DNA of 64,000 nt from Schwartzia sp. (in: firmicutes) (GTDB lineage: Bacteria > Bacillota > Negativicutes > Selenomonadales > Selenomonadaceae), in the NCBI GenBank assembly GCA_017480545.1, contig JAFVAI010000102.1:22524-86523 (forward strand), written 5' to 3'. The notes below the pieces were generated by a model that did no database searches, was not told the origin of the DNA, and saw only the letters and a program-made list of their open reading frames with translations. The position numbers and the translations under genes were made by a program. Below are positions 33,849-42,480 of the stretch, in pieces (within the stretch, counting starts at the first letter, position 1; each line of letters opens with the position of its first letter).

Positions 33849-36299
33849 TTATTTCACATCCACCGGCTTCAAATGCCAGATATCGTTCGCATACTCCTCG
33901 ATGGTGCGGTCAGATGAGAAACGCCCCGACGCCGCAATGTTCATCAGCATCGAGCGGTTCCAGTTCTCCTTGTCGCGGTAACGGCGCATGATTTCCTCGT
34001 GGCCCGCGCGGTACGCGTCGAAGTCTTTCAGGATAAAGAACTCGTCGTTGTTTTGGAGCAGATAATCGAACAGCGAACGGAAGTCGCCATAGGTGCCGTC
34101 CACCAAGCGGTCGAGCACACGCCGCACCGATTCGTTGTTGTTGTACTCCTCCCACGCCGAATATTTGCCGTTGGCGTAGTAGTCCATGACCTTTTCCGCC
34201 GTCAGGCCGAAAATCACGCAATGCTCGTCGCCGCCCACAGCCTCATGGATTTCGACGTTCGCGCCGTCCATGGTGCCAAGGGTGATGGCGCCGTTCATCA
34301 TGAACTTCATGTTGCCGGTGCCGGAAGCTTCCTTGCTGGCAGTGGAAATCTGCTCGGACACGTCCGCAGCCGGGTAGACCACTTCGCCGATGGACACGCC
34401 GAAATTCTCGATGAACACGACCTTCAGCATATTGTTGGTGTTCGGGTCGTGGTTCACCACATCGGCCACGGCGCAAATCAGCCGGATCGTCTCTTTGGCG
34501 ATATAGTAGCCCGGCGCGGCCTTGCCGCCGAAGAAGTAGGTCGTCGGCACCATGTCCGCGTCCTTGCCCCGACGCAGACGGTCGTACTGGTACATGATGT
34601 GCAGAATGTTCATCAGCTGCCGCTTGTAGGAATGGATCCGCTTGACCTGGATGTCGAACAGCGTCTCCGGGTCGATGCGAAGCCCGGTGCGTTCGCGGAT
34701 GCGGCGGGCAAGGATTTTCTTGCGCGTCAGCTTGATTTCCGCCAGACGTTCCAGCACTTCGGGATCGTCTTTCAGCTCCGCGAGATGCTCCAGCAGCGAC
34801 GGCTTCTTCTGCCACGCGGAGGTCAGCTTCTCGTCGAGGAAATCCGCCAGTTCCGGATTCGCCGCGACCAACCAGCGGCGATGGGTGATGCCGTTCGTCT
34901 TGTTGTTGAACTTCGACGGGAAGAACTCAAAGAACGGCCGGAGCGTCGTATGCTTCAAAATCTCGGAATGGATGGCCGCGACGCCGTTGACGCTGTAACT
35001 GCCGACCACGGCGAGCCGCGCCATGTGGACCTGATCGTCCTGGATGATCGAAAGCGCACGGACGCGCTCCTCGTCGCCCGGATAGCGGCGGCGCACATGC
35101 TTCAGGAAGCGCGCGTTGATTTCCTCGATAATCATGTAAATGCGCGGCAGGAGCCCGCGGAACATCCCGACCGGCCAACGCTCCAGCGCTTCCGGCATGA
35201 TCGTGTGGTTCGTATAGGCCATGACATTCGTCGTGACTTCCCAAGCTTCCTCCCAAGGCATCTTTTCCTCGTCGACAAGAATGCGCATCATTTCCGCCAC
35301 GGCCAACGCCGGATGGGTGTCGTTGATGTGGATCGCGATCTTGTCCGGCAACTCGTGGAGCATGACGCCCTCTTTGATCTGATGGCGAACGATGCTCTGG
35401 ACGCCCGCCGACACAAAGAAGTATTCCTGCACGAGGCGAAGGTTGCGCCCCTCTTCGGTGCTGTCGTCGGGATAAAGGAAATGGGTGATGTTTTCCACAT
35501 AATTGCGATAGCGCATACGGTCCTGGATCTGCTCATGGGTCAATGTGCCGCCGAAGGTGACAAAGTCTTTGTCCACTTCCGCGTTCCAGAGGCGAAGCGT
35601 GTTGACCGTATTGTTCTTCGCGCCGACCACCGGCACATCGTAGGGCACCGCCATGACTGTCATGTAGTCCTCATGCACGAGGCGCAGGCTGCCGTCCGGC
35701 TGCTCCTTCATATAGGCGTGGCCGCCGAAGCGGACGTTGACCGCCTTGTCCGGCTTCCGGTACTCCCACATGAAGCCGTCCCGCAGCCATTTGTCCGGCA
35801 GCTCTACCTGGTTGCCGTCGATGATTTTCTGCTCAAAGAGGCCGTACTGGTAGCGGATGCTGCACCCGTGGCCGGGAAGCCCCAGCGCAGCCATCGAGTC
35901 GATGAAGCAGGCCGCGAGGCGCCCGAGGCCGCCGTTGCCGAGACCGGCGTCCGGCTCCTCGGAAAGATACCGCGCAAGGCTCAGGTTCAGCGCGCCTAGC
36001 GCTTCCTCCATCGCGTCCTTGACGCCCAAGTTGATCAGGTTCGTGTTCAAAAGACGCCCCAACAGGAACTCGATGGAGAAATAGTAGACCTGCTTCGCCT
36101 GCTTTTTCTGATAGGTCTTGTTCGTCTTGATCCAGTTCTCGGACAGCAGTTCACGGGTTGTCGCCGCGATGGTTCGATAAATCTCATGCGGCGTCAGATC
36201 GTCAATATCGCGCCCGAACATCACGTGGGCCGTCAAGACAAACCGTTCTTTCAGCGAATTGACAAAATCCGCGCGCTCTTTGGCTTTAGTCATTGGCAT
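33849..36299 (-). CDS. glgP: Glycogen/maltodextrin phosphorylase
   Basis: An 816-residue GT35 phosphorylase of normal length. Family features: EPDAGLGNGGLGRLAACF near the N-terminus and the PLP-lysine region EASGTGNMKFMMNGAIT (about residue 660) followed by TMDGANVEI. It releases glucose 1-phosphate from glycogen ends. The ATG at 36299 is chosen because GGGGG is nine bases upstream; ATGs at 36305 and 36293 are close alternatives. The 80 bases after it hold a small hairpin (33805-33823) but no clear terminator. Confidence 0.94.
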   Translation of the reverse strand: MPMTKAKERADFVNSLKERFVLTAHVMFGRDIDDLTPHEIYRTIAATTRELLSENWIKTNKTYQKKQAKQVYYFSIEFLLGRLLNTNLINLGVKDAMEEALGALNLSLARYLSEEPDAGLGNGGLGRLAACFIDSMAALGLPGHGCSIRYQYGLFEQKIIDGNQVELPDKWLRDGFMWEYRKPDKAVNVRFGGHAYMKEQPDGSLRLVHEDYMTVMAVPYDVPVVGAKNNTVNTLRLWNAEVDKDFVTFGGTLTHEQIQDRMRYRNYVENITHFLYPDDSTEEGRNLRLVQEYFFVSAGVQSIVRHQIKEGVMLHELPDKIAIHINDTHPALAVAEMMRILVDEEKMPWEEAWEVTTNVMAYTNHTIMPEALERWPVGMFRGLLPRIYMIIEEINARFLKHVRRRYPGDEERVRALSIIQDDQVHMARLAVVGSYSVNGVAAIHSEILKHTTLRPFFEFFPSKFNNKTNGITHRRWLVAANPELADFLDEKLTSAWQKKPSLLEHLAELKDDPEVLERLAEIKLTRKKILARRIRERTGLRIDPETLFDIQVKRIHSYKRQLMNILHIMYQYDRLRRGKDADMVPTTYFFGGKAAPGYYIAKETIRLICAVADVVNHDPNTNNMLKVVFIENFGVSIGEVVYPAADVSEQISTASKEASGTGNMKFMMNGAITLGTMDGANVEIHEAVGGDEHCVIFGLTAEKVMDYYANGKYSAWEEYNNNESVRRVLDRLVDGTYGDFRSLFDYLLQNNDEFFILKDFDAYRAGHEEIMRRYRDKENWNRSMLMNIAASGRFSSDRTIEEYANDIWHLKPVDVK

Positions 36300-36349
36300 T
36301 TCCATTTGCCCCCTTGATTGTAGTTTTTCGCCTTGCTTTCTTTCGTGTA

Positions 36350-37462
36350 TTATATTGTGATATGCTTGCCGATCATCACAGGGAAATTCATCGCGCCGCG
36401 AAGCCGCTTGCCCCGCGTGATGGTCACTTCCTTGTCGGTGATGACCTGCTCGATCTCCGCGTCCGCTTCGACGACACAGTCCTCCATCACGACGGAATTG
36501 CGGATCGCCGCGCCCGGCATGACCCGCACGTTGCGGAAAATCACGCTGTTTTCCACGATGCCGTGGATCTCGCATCCGTTCGCGATCAGCGAATTTTTGA
36601 CCTGCGCCCCTTCCTTGTACTCGGTGGGCGCCATGTCCTTGACCTTCGTGATGATGGGCGCGTTCTCCTGCATGAACAGTTCCTGCCAAACCTCCTGCTC
36701 CAGCATTTTGAGATTGGACAGGTAAAACGCCGGTGTCGAGCAGACCCGCGCCGAAAAACCTTCATGGATATAGGTATAGAACTTCAGTCCCGTTGCCTGC
36801 TTCAAAATCGCGTCGCGGCGGAAATCCGTGCCGCCGTGCTCGAAAGCGTACCGGACCACGTTGCAGAACAGTTCCTTGCTCATCAGGAAAATGCCGAGGG
36901 AGCGGTATTCCCCTTCTTTCAGTTCCGGCTTGATGGCGGCGTCGCGGATACGTCCATTTTTTTCCGGCTGCACGATCAGGCCGGAGCAGGGATCGCTGTG
37001 CCATGCCTTGCTGGTGACCACCGTCACGTCCGCGCCGCGGTCGAGGTGGAATTTCAACACTTTGTTGAAGTCGATGTTGTAGACCGACGTGGCCCGGGCC
37101 AGCAGAACGAATTCCTCGTTGCTGTTCTCGACGAAATTGAGGTTGTAGTAAATGTTCCGAAGGTCGCTGGCCTTCTCGCCGTTCTCCGGGCGCACCGGCG
37201 GCAGATAAAAAAGCCCCTTGTGATGGCGCGCCAGATCCCAATCCTTGCCCGAACGGAGATGGTCGAGAATCGAACGCGACTTGTTCTCCGGCAGCAGCAC
37301 GCCCACGTTCCGAACGCCCGACGTCACCATGCTGGAAAGCGCGAAATCCACGAGGCGGTAGCGCCCCGCGAAGGGCAGGGACGCGATCGGCCTGTCTTCC
37401 GTCAGTTCCTTGATATACGTTTCCTCGCGCTGCAAATCCACGAGGCTCATAACTCTTTTCAT
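36350..37462 (-). CDS. glgD: Glucose-1-phosphate adenylyltransferase subunit GlgD
   Basis: A 370-residue paralogue of GlgC: nucleotidyltransferase-like N-domain and a C-terminal left-handed beta-helix (from about residue 285). The nucleotide-binding GGxGTRL motif of active enzymes is absent; it starts MKRVMSLVDLQREETYIKEL and goes directly to PFAGRYRLVDFALSSMV. In Firmicutes GlgD is a partner that modulates GlgC. It lies 13 bases downstream of glgC. Confidence 0.93.
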   Translation of the reverse strand: MKRVMSLVDLQREETYIKELTEDRPIASLPFAGRYRLVDFALSSMVTSGVRNVGVLLPENKSRSILDHLRSGKDWDLARHHKGLFYLPPVRPENGEKASDLRNIYYNLNFVENSNEEFVLLARATSVYNIDFNKVLKFHLDRGADVTVVTSKAWHSDPCSGLIVQPEKNGRIRDAAIKPELKEGEYRSLGIFLMSKELFCNVVRYAFEHGGTDFRRDAILKQATGLKFYTYIHEGFSARVCSTPAFYLSNLKMLEQEVWQELFMQENAPIITKVKDMAPTEYKEGAQVKNSLIANGCEIHGIVENSVIFRNVRVMPGAAIRNSVVMEDCVVEADAEIEQVITDKEVTITRGKRLRGAMNFPVMIGKHITI

Positions 37463-37475
37463 ACGCTCCGCCTCC

Positions 37476-38609
37476 TCAGCCCGCCGCTTTTACGACTTCG
37501 TTCTCGCCCGTCACCGCGATGGAGTCCGGTGTGCCCTTGACCCGCGCGCCCGGCTCGACTTTGGTATGCGGGCCGAGAATCGCGTGGTCGACCACCGCGC
37601 CGTCCTCGATGACCGCGAACGGCATGACCACCGAGTCGGTGACTTTCGCGCCTTTTCCGATGCGCACCCCCGACGAGATGACCGAATGGGCCACCGTGCC
37701 GAGCACTACCGCGCCCTCGTTCAAAAGCGCGTGGGAAACCTCCGCCTCCGGGCCGATATAGTGGGGCGGCAGCGACGGATTCGCCGAGTGGATGCGCCAA
37801 TGCCCGCCAAAATCAATGGGCGGCTCGTCCGCGAGGAAGTCCATGTTCGCCTGCCAAAGGCTCTCGATGGTTCCCACGTCCTTCCAGTAGCCGTCGAAGG
37901 AATAGGAATAGAGCTTCGCGCCGTCGGCCAGCATCTTCGGGATGATGTCCTTGCCGAAGTCGTGGCTCGATTCCTCGCGCTTCGCGTCCTCCACCAGATA
38001 GTCGCGCAGGAAATCTTTCGTGAAGATATAAATGCCCATCGACGCCAGATCGCTGGTGGGCTGCGCGGGCTTCTCGGTGAACCGCGTGATGCGCCCGTCC
38101 GGCTCCGCGTCGAGAATGCCGAAGCGGGACGCTTCCTCCATCGGCACACGAATGACGCCGATGGTCGCCTCCGCCCCCTTCCCGATATGCGCGTCCAGCA
38201 TCTTCGAGTAATCCATCGAATAAATGTGGTCGCCGGACAGGATCAGCACATAGTCCGGGTCGGACATCTCGACGAAGTTCAGGTTTTGGTAAATCGCGTC
38301 CGCCGTGCCGCTGTACCAGTCCGCGCCCTTCGCCCGCGCGTAGGGCGGCAGGATGAACACGCCGCCCTCCCGGCCGTCGAGATCCCACGCGTTGCCGTTG
38401 CCCAGATAATTGTTCAGCTCAAAGGGCCGATACTGGGTCAGCACACCCACACGCTCGATGCCCGAGTGCGCGCAGTTCGACAGCGGGAAATCAATGATGC
38501 GGTATTTTCCCCCAAAGGGCACCGCCGGTTTCGCCACCTTCGCCGTCAAAACCCCAAGACGGCTCCCTTGGCCTCCGGCCAAGATCATGGCCAAGCACCT
38601 CGTTTTCAC
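37476..38609 (-). CDS. glgC: Glucose-1-phosphate adenylyltransferase GlgC
   Basis: A 377-residue enzyme with the active motif [16 protein letters not shown], then [28 protein letters not shown] and the [10 protein letters not shown] metal site; the C-terminal third is a beta-helix. It makes ADP-glucose, the committed step of glycogen synthesis. Start is GTG 38609 after AGGAGGGGAAGG. It is the first gene of the glycogen operon; a possible weak promoter (TTTACG, 18 bases, TATACA) lies about 40 bases upstream but I do not list it separately. Confidence 0.95.
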   Translation of the reverse strand: MKTRCLAMILAGGQGSRLGVLTAKVAKPAVPFGGKYRIIDFPLSNCAHSGIERVGVLTQYRPFELNNYLGNGNAWDLDGREGGVFILPPYARAKGADWYSGTADAIYQNLNFVEMSDPDYVLILSGDHIYSMDYSKMLDAHIGKGAEATIGVIRVPMEEASRFGILDAEPDGRITRFTEKPAQPTSDLASMGIYIFTKDFLRDYLVEDAKREESSHDFGKDIIPKMLADGAKLYSYSFDGYWKDVGTIESLWQANMDFLADEPPIDFGGHWRIHSANPSLPPHYIGPEAEVSHALLNEGAVVLGTVAHSVISSGVRIGKGAKVTDSVVMPFAVIEDGAVVDHAILGPHTKVEPGARVKGTPDSIAVTGENEVVKAAG

Positions 38610-38710
38610 GTTCCTTCCCCTCCTGTTGCAAAATGATTCACGCATGTATATTTATTGTAATAATTCTCCGTAAATTTAGATTTTCCTGCAAGAGCCGGAA
38701 AGGAATTTTG

Positions 38711-38760
38711 GCAAAAAAGAGAGCCCTCGCAAAAAATCCATCGTTTTTTTCGCAAGGGCC
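38711..38760 (-). terminator. Terminator downstream of the AmmeMemoRadiSam/fucose gene group
   Basis: Minus strand GCCCTTGCGAAAAAAACGATGGATTTTTTGCGAGGGC is a 14-base stem with a loop, followed by TCTCTTTTTTG. It separates the small membrane protein gene from the glgC region. Confidence 0.75.
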
Positions 38761-38835
38761 TTGGAATTTTATCATTTCATTTTCAGGTTATGTTCGTTTG
38801 TTTCACGTGAAACATTTTTTCGGAAATTGTTTGCC

Positions 38836-39162
38836 TTACAAAAAAGCCAACACCAACGCGCCGATGCCGAGCGCGATGGAAAAGCCCTTGATCGCCCTGG
38901 CCAGCCACGGGCCGACGGATTTTTCCGCCAACGGGCGCAGCAAAAAGCCGAGGAACGAGAGCACCAGAAACGCCAACGGCACATCCTGTGTCAAAACCGC
39001 GTAAACGAGCAGCGCCAGAGAAATCACCATGCTCATTTTTTGCCCGCGGGAAAACATCGGGCCTTCCGGTTCCGGCTCGATGACGGGGTGCATATTCAGC
39101 CTGTGCGTCGAGGAAATCCGTTTTTCCTCGTCGTCGAAATCAAAACTGTAGTCGCGCCGCAT
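38836..39162 (-). CDS. Hypothetical small membrane protein
   Basis: A 108-residue protein with a 40-residue charged N-terminus (DYSFDFDDEEKRISSTHR) and two or three hydrophobic segments at about residues 43-62, 64-80 and 90-107. I do not recognise a family. ATG 39162 follows AAGGAAGG. It is 14 bases downstream of the radical SAM gene and ends at the operon's terminator, so it may be a partner of the AmmeMemoRadiSam genes, but this is only position. Confidence 0.6.
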   Translation of the reverse strand: MRRDYSFDFDDEEKRISSTHRLNMHPVIEPEPEGPMFSRGQKMSMVISLALLVYAVLTQDVPLAFLVLSFLGFLLRPLAEKSVGPWLARAIKGFSIALGIGALVLAFL

Positions 39163-39176
39163 AATTGTTTCCTTCC

Positions 39177-40004
39177 TTAACAATTTCCAGCGTAAACATA
39201 TCGCAAATGCCGCCGCGCCCTCGCGCAAAGCTTTTCCATCGTCGCGAGCGGCGTCGGCGGCTCCGCCATTTTCCAACGGGGGAAATAGCGGCTGATGTGG
39301 AGCGGCAAGCCCTCGGAAATCGACGCGAGCCATGCCGCTTCCTCGTCCATCGCGTCCGTGTCGTCGCCGAAGCCCGGCGCCGCCAACGTCGTGACCTCCA
39401 CATGGCAGGACTTCGCCGCCCGCAAAATCGTTCCTTTTACCGTTGCAAGGTCGCCGCCGAGTTTTTTGTAAGCGTCCGCCGACCATGTCTTGAGGTCGAT
39501 GTTCATGGCGTCCACATAAGGCAGAAGCGTTTCCAGAATTTCCGGCGCCGCCGTGCCGTTCGTCACCAGCGCGACGAGCAGGCCCTTTTCGCGCAGCAGC
39601 TTCGCTGTGTCGTAGACGTATTCCCAGCCCACCAGCGGCTCGTTGTAGGTAAACGCCGCGCCGACGTTGCCCCGCGGCGCGAGCTCTGCCGCGAGTTCCG
39701 CGAGGCGCGCCGGGGACAGCGCTTCCGTTTCCGTCTCCGCGCCCACCTGCGAGATCGCCGCATTTTGGCAGAACGCGCAGGACAGGTTGCACCCGAAGGT
39801 GCCGACGGACAAAATGAATTTGCCGGACTGCCAACGGGCAAAGGGCTTTTTCTCCACGGGGTCGAGGGCGATGGAAGTCACGCGCCCATAGGAAAGGCTC
39901 ACGACCGCGCCGTCCCGGTTCGCCCGCGCGCGGCAAAGCCCAGTCTGCCCCTTGGCAAGGGCGCAATGATGGAAACAGACCGGGCAAATCGCTTTGCGTG
40001 TCAT
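39177..40004 (-). CDS. amrS: AmmeMemoRadiSam system radical SAM enzyme
   Basis: A 275-residue radical SAM protein. The Fe4S4 motif is CNLSCAFC (CxxxCxxC) after SVGTFG; an additional N-terminal cluster CPVCFHHC and CRA resembles the family. It is the AmrS type that in many genomes accompanies a Memo-like protein (AmrB) and an AMMECR1 protein (AmrA); biochemical function is not established. The partner gene is present at 42481-43866, separated here by an unrelated gene. Older name: pyruvate formate-lyase-activating-like. Confidence 0.9.
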   Translation of the reverse strand: MTRKAICPVCFHHCALAKGQTGLCRARANRDGAVVSLSYGRVTSIALDPVEKKPFARWQSGKFILSVGTFGCNLSCAFCQNAAISQVGAETETEALSPARLAELAAELAPRGNVGAAFTYNEPLVGWEYVYDTAKLLREKGLLVALVTNGTAAPEILETLLPYVDAMNIDLKTWSADAYKKLGGDLATVKGTILRAAKSCHVEVTTLAAPGFGDDTDAMDEEAAWLASISEGLPLHISRYFPRWKMAEPPTPLATMEKLCARARRHLRYVYAGNC

Positions 40005-40022
40005 ATTCTTTTCCTTTCTGCG

Positions 40023-42266
40023 TTATTGCGTTGCAGCCAAGAGTTTCCATGTTGTTTCTGGCACATATGTTTTGCATTCTTCCCGTCGTCCCTCAGCAAT
40101 CAAGCGGCGTATTTTTGTCGCGCTGACTGCCTCGTCTCCTATCGTATAACGTGGAATCTCTACGACCTCAATGCCATATTCCGGCAAAAGTTCTTTCATC
40201 GTTTCATTGTACTGTCTTGTAACGCGGTCAAATGGCTCTTCGCCGACAAAACGCTTTGTGATATGAAGGCACGGTGCAATATGTTCTCCGAAAATCTGGA
40301 CGTCATCTGTGGGGATAATAGTCACATTTTGTAACTCCTCTTTTCGGAAATATGCCGCAAATGTCAAATCGGACAGAATAAATCTTCCAGAAGGGACTAC
40401 CGTTGTATCGTCAAATGTTTTGCAATAGGCCTTTGCCATTGCAAACCGCTCGCAGAATGGGAATAAGGACTTGTTCTCTTCAACCACAAAAACATAGAGA
40501 AAATCAACTTGGCAACGCGCTTTATTAACAAGATATGCATGTCCAAGCGTGAATGGGTTGCAATTCATAACAATCGCGCCAACGATTCCGTCCGAACTTC
40601 CATATTTTTCCAATTCATGCAGATAGGTGTTCAGCTCATCCATGGTTACTGCTTCAGGCAGAGTATTCGTATAAAACGGGGATATTTTTTCGCCCTTTTT
40701 CAATAAATGGATTGCTAGACGTGCTTTTACTTTCTCGCAAATCGCCTCTGCGACTGCTCTATTTCCCGCTGCATTGAAATGAAGCCAGTCATCCTCTTTA
40801 AAACATATCAATCCCTGATTGTGTGGAAGAGTTAAAATTTCCTCTATGGAATACATATTTCGTTCATTTATGATGGAATGCTCAGAAAAGTACGCTTCAT
40901 TTTCGATAAATATTACGATGTCCCCATGGCGGAAAGGAGTGTCCAACATCCGATATACCGAATTCAAGGCAGGATTTGCAAGCGCACTTATTCCCCAACC
41001 GCAATTTACTATGCGTATTGAGAAAAATCCTTGTTTTTGTAATGCGGATTGCAAAAAACTTTCTATTGTTTCTTCATCCTTTGAAAAAAGGCCGAAAGCA
41101 GTACAAGGGCCAAAAAAGAAAATTGATCTTTCATATGAATCGGGATTTCCATATGTAAAGCGAATGCCGTTCTTAACATTAGCTTCCTGTGTTTCACCGT
41201 CTGCGCTACAGCAAACGTCGACTCCGCATGTAATCTGCCGCCAAACGGCACCAAAGCCATAAGACTGAAATTGGTCATCGGGCAAAAAACGTTCTTTAGG
41301 GATTGGCATTGGAATGAATCCTCTACTGTTGCTAATCCAATAAAAAGAAATATCGTTTTCATCCAATTTTTGCAAAATTACTTTAAGCAAGAATTCCAAA
41401 TATAGTTGGCCAAGATTCCAAGACGGTTTCCAAAAAAAATTTGGTCCGTCGTCATAAAGTACGCAATCTGCCCATTCTATTTGGTTTTCGTATTCTTGAA
41501 GATTGAGATACTTTATGTCCAAGCGGCTGGCAAAAAAAATTGCGAATTCTTCCATATTAGGACAATTGGAAGAAAGTAGCACCCTTCTTTTGTCCGCAAA
41601 AAAAGCATCTACATTGTTTCCATCAATGAGCCTCCATACGAATTTCTGTTTGTCATGATCGCTGATGCCAGCGTTACGACGTGTCAAAACAAAGCAAATT
41701 TTTCCGTCGCGCAGGACGGGAAGCTCTTCCAAGAAAGAATTGGAAAACCGAATCGCTGCTTGCTGTTTTAGGAATGATTCATCTTCCGAATACAAAAGAG
41801 CGCATTGCTTGGAACTGTTCATTCGTATCCAAGTATGAATACTGCATCGCAGGCAGTTGAGGGCAAAAGACGAAAGAAGTCCGCAGTATTCCATGTTTTC
41901 GTCATGCAGAAATACCGATCCGTATCCTTGGTCAAAATATCGCAGAGCGGTTTCAACTAAAGTTTGATTATTGATTGGAATACTTGTCCATAGTCCAGTT
42001 TTCCAAATTGGACGTGAATCTTTTTTTTCGTCTTCTATTTTTCGTATTGTAGGTGCAAAATATTTCCAAATTTCATGCGGCAGACTCTTCGGATATGAAT
42101 CAAAAAAATTAAGCAATCCCGCATACATTTCCGTGATATATCGTGTGCTCGCCATAATAAGCAACGTGCTTTCAGCCGGAAGTTCGAGCAGTTTTTCCAT
42201 CCCGCCGCATGGATATGTTCCAAAAATTAGGGTTCCTTGTTTGCATACATCATTGTCCAGAAACAA
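40023..42266 (-). CDS. Multidomain protein, main part: SGNH-hydrolase-like plus CitC-like nucleotidyltransferase (5' part out of frame)
   Basis: About 747 residues in one frame. After FLDNDVCKQG (typical of a sugar/NAD-binding Rossmann-like domain begun in the other frame) comes an SGNH-like region, with FFFGPCTAFG in place of the usual GDS block and DDWLHFNAAGNRAVAEA with the Asp-x-x-His pair, and then a C-terminal CitC-type domain: MNCNPFTLGHAYLVNKA (TLGH nucleotide motif), SLFPFCERF, RFVGEEPFDRVTRQYN, VSATKIRRLI. CitC proteins adenylylate citrate lyase, but no cit genes are here. No start codon with a ribosome site exists in this frame; the gene begins at 42451. AT-rich, unlike its neighbours. 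Confidence 0.75.
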   Translation of the reverse strand: MFLDNDVCKQGTLIFGTYPCGGMEKLLELPAESTLLIMASTRYITEMYAGLLNFFDSYPKSLPHEIWKYFAPTIRKIEDEKKDSRPIWKTGLWTSIPINNQTLVETALRYFDQGYGSVFLHDENMEYCGLLSSFALNCLRCSIHTWIRMNSSKQCALLYSEDESFLKQQAAIRFSNSFLEELPVLRDGKICFVLTRRNAGISDHDKQKFVWRLIDGNNVDAFFADKRRVLLSSNCPNMEEFAIFFASRLDIKYLNLQEYENQIEWADCVLYDDGPNFFWKPSWNLGQLYLEFLLKVILQKLDENDISFYWISNSRGFIPMPIPKERFLPDDQFQSYGFGAVWRQITCGVDVCCSADGETQEANVKNGIRFTYGNPDSYERSIFFFGPCTAFGLFSKDEETIESFLQSALQKQGFFSIRIVNCGWGISALANPALNSVYRMLDTPFRHGDIVIFIENEAYFSEHSIINERNMYSIEEILTLPHNQGLICFKEDDWLHFNAAGNRAVAEAICEKVKARLAIHLLKKGEKISPFYTNTLPEAVTMDELNTYLHELEKYGSSDGIVGAIVMNCNPFTLGHAYLVNKARCQVDFLYVFVVEENKSLFPFCERFAMAKAYCKTFDDTTVVPSGRFILSDLTFAAYFRKEELQNVTIIPTDDVQIFGEHIAPCLHITKRFVGEEPFDRVTRQYNETMKELLPEYGIEVVEIPRYTIGDEAVSATKIRRLIAEGRREECKTYVPETTWKLLAATQ

Positions 42267-42451
42267 CAGAGCATAGTCCCCCCCCGGAGGACATTTGTTA
42301 TGTATCTTGTACAGTCCTTTGCATCACGGCCTGTGCCGAAAAGTACAATATAGTGATGTTTTTTTAATCGCTGCGCGTATTTCGCTAAAAGTGCTGTAAG
42401 GCTGCTTTCAGACAACAGAAATTGTTCCTCGTCGAATTTTTCGCTTTCCAC
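42227..42451 (-). CDS. 5' end of the multidomain gene, shifted by one base at a G8 run
   Basis: GTG 42451 with GGAGGGG five bases upstream begins a frame encoding about 60 residues: charged start, then HHYIVLFGTGRDAKDCTRYI, a nucleotide-binding-like beta-alpha start. At a run of eight G the frame runs into unrelated residues and stops at 42227. If the run had nine (or six) G, translation would continue as RGGDYALLFLDNDVCKQG into the 747-residue frame. Together they would give a protein of about 809 residues. A length-variable tract (phase variation), programmed -1 frameshifting or simple mutation are possible. Confidence 0.7.
   Translation of the reverse strand: MESEKFDEEQFLLSESSLTALLAKYAQRLKKHHYIVLFGTGRDAKDCTRYITNVLRGGTMLCCFWTMMYANKEP
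42278..42285. repeat. Homopolymer C8 (G8 on the coding strand) at the frameshift point
   Basis: Eight C on the plus strand, flanked by T and GG. It is the only place where the two frames of the multidomain gene can be joined without meeting a stop. Confidence 0.8.
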
Positions 42452-42480
42452 ATTGTCCCCTCCGTCGAAAAAATCGCTTT

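Noticed and set aside
32269..33981. Long open frame on the plus strand (about 570 codons) opposite glgB
   Set aside because: It mirrors the codon structure of a clear glgB gene, has no family motifs, no ribosome site, and its composition is that of antisense to a GC-rich gene. The same holds for long plus-strand frames opposite dxs, glgP, malQ and fusA-like genes.
40023..42266. Citrate lyase ligase CitC
   Set aside because: Only the C-terminal part resembles CitC; N-terminal regions are different and no citrate lyase genes are close.
42266..42266. TTG at 42266 as a real start of the 747-residue frame
   Set aside because: No ribosome site precedes it and it falls within the domain segment LLFLDND; the true start is at 42451 in the other frame.
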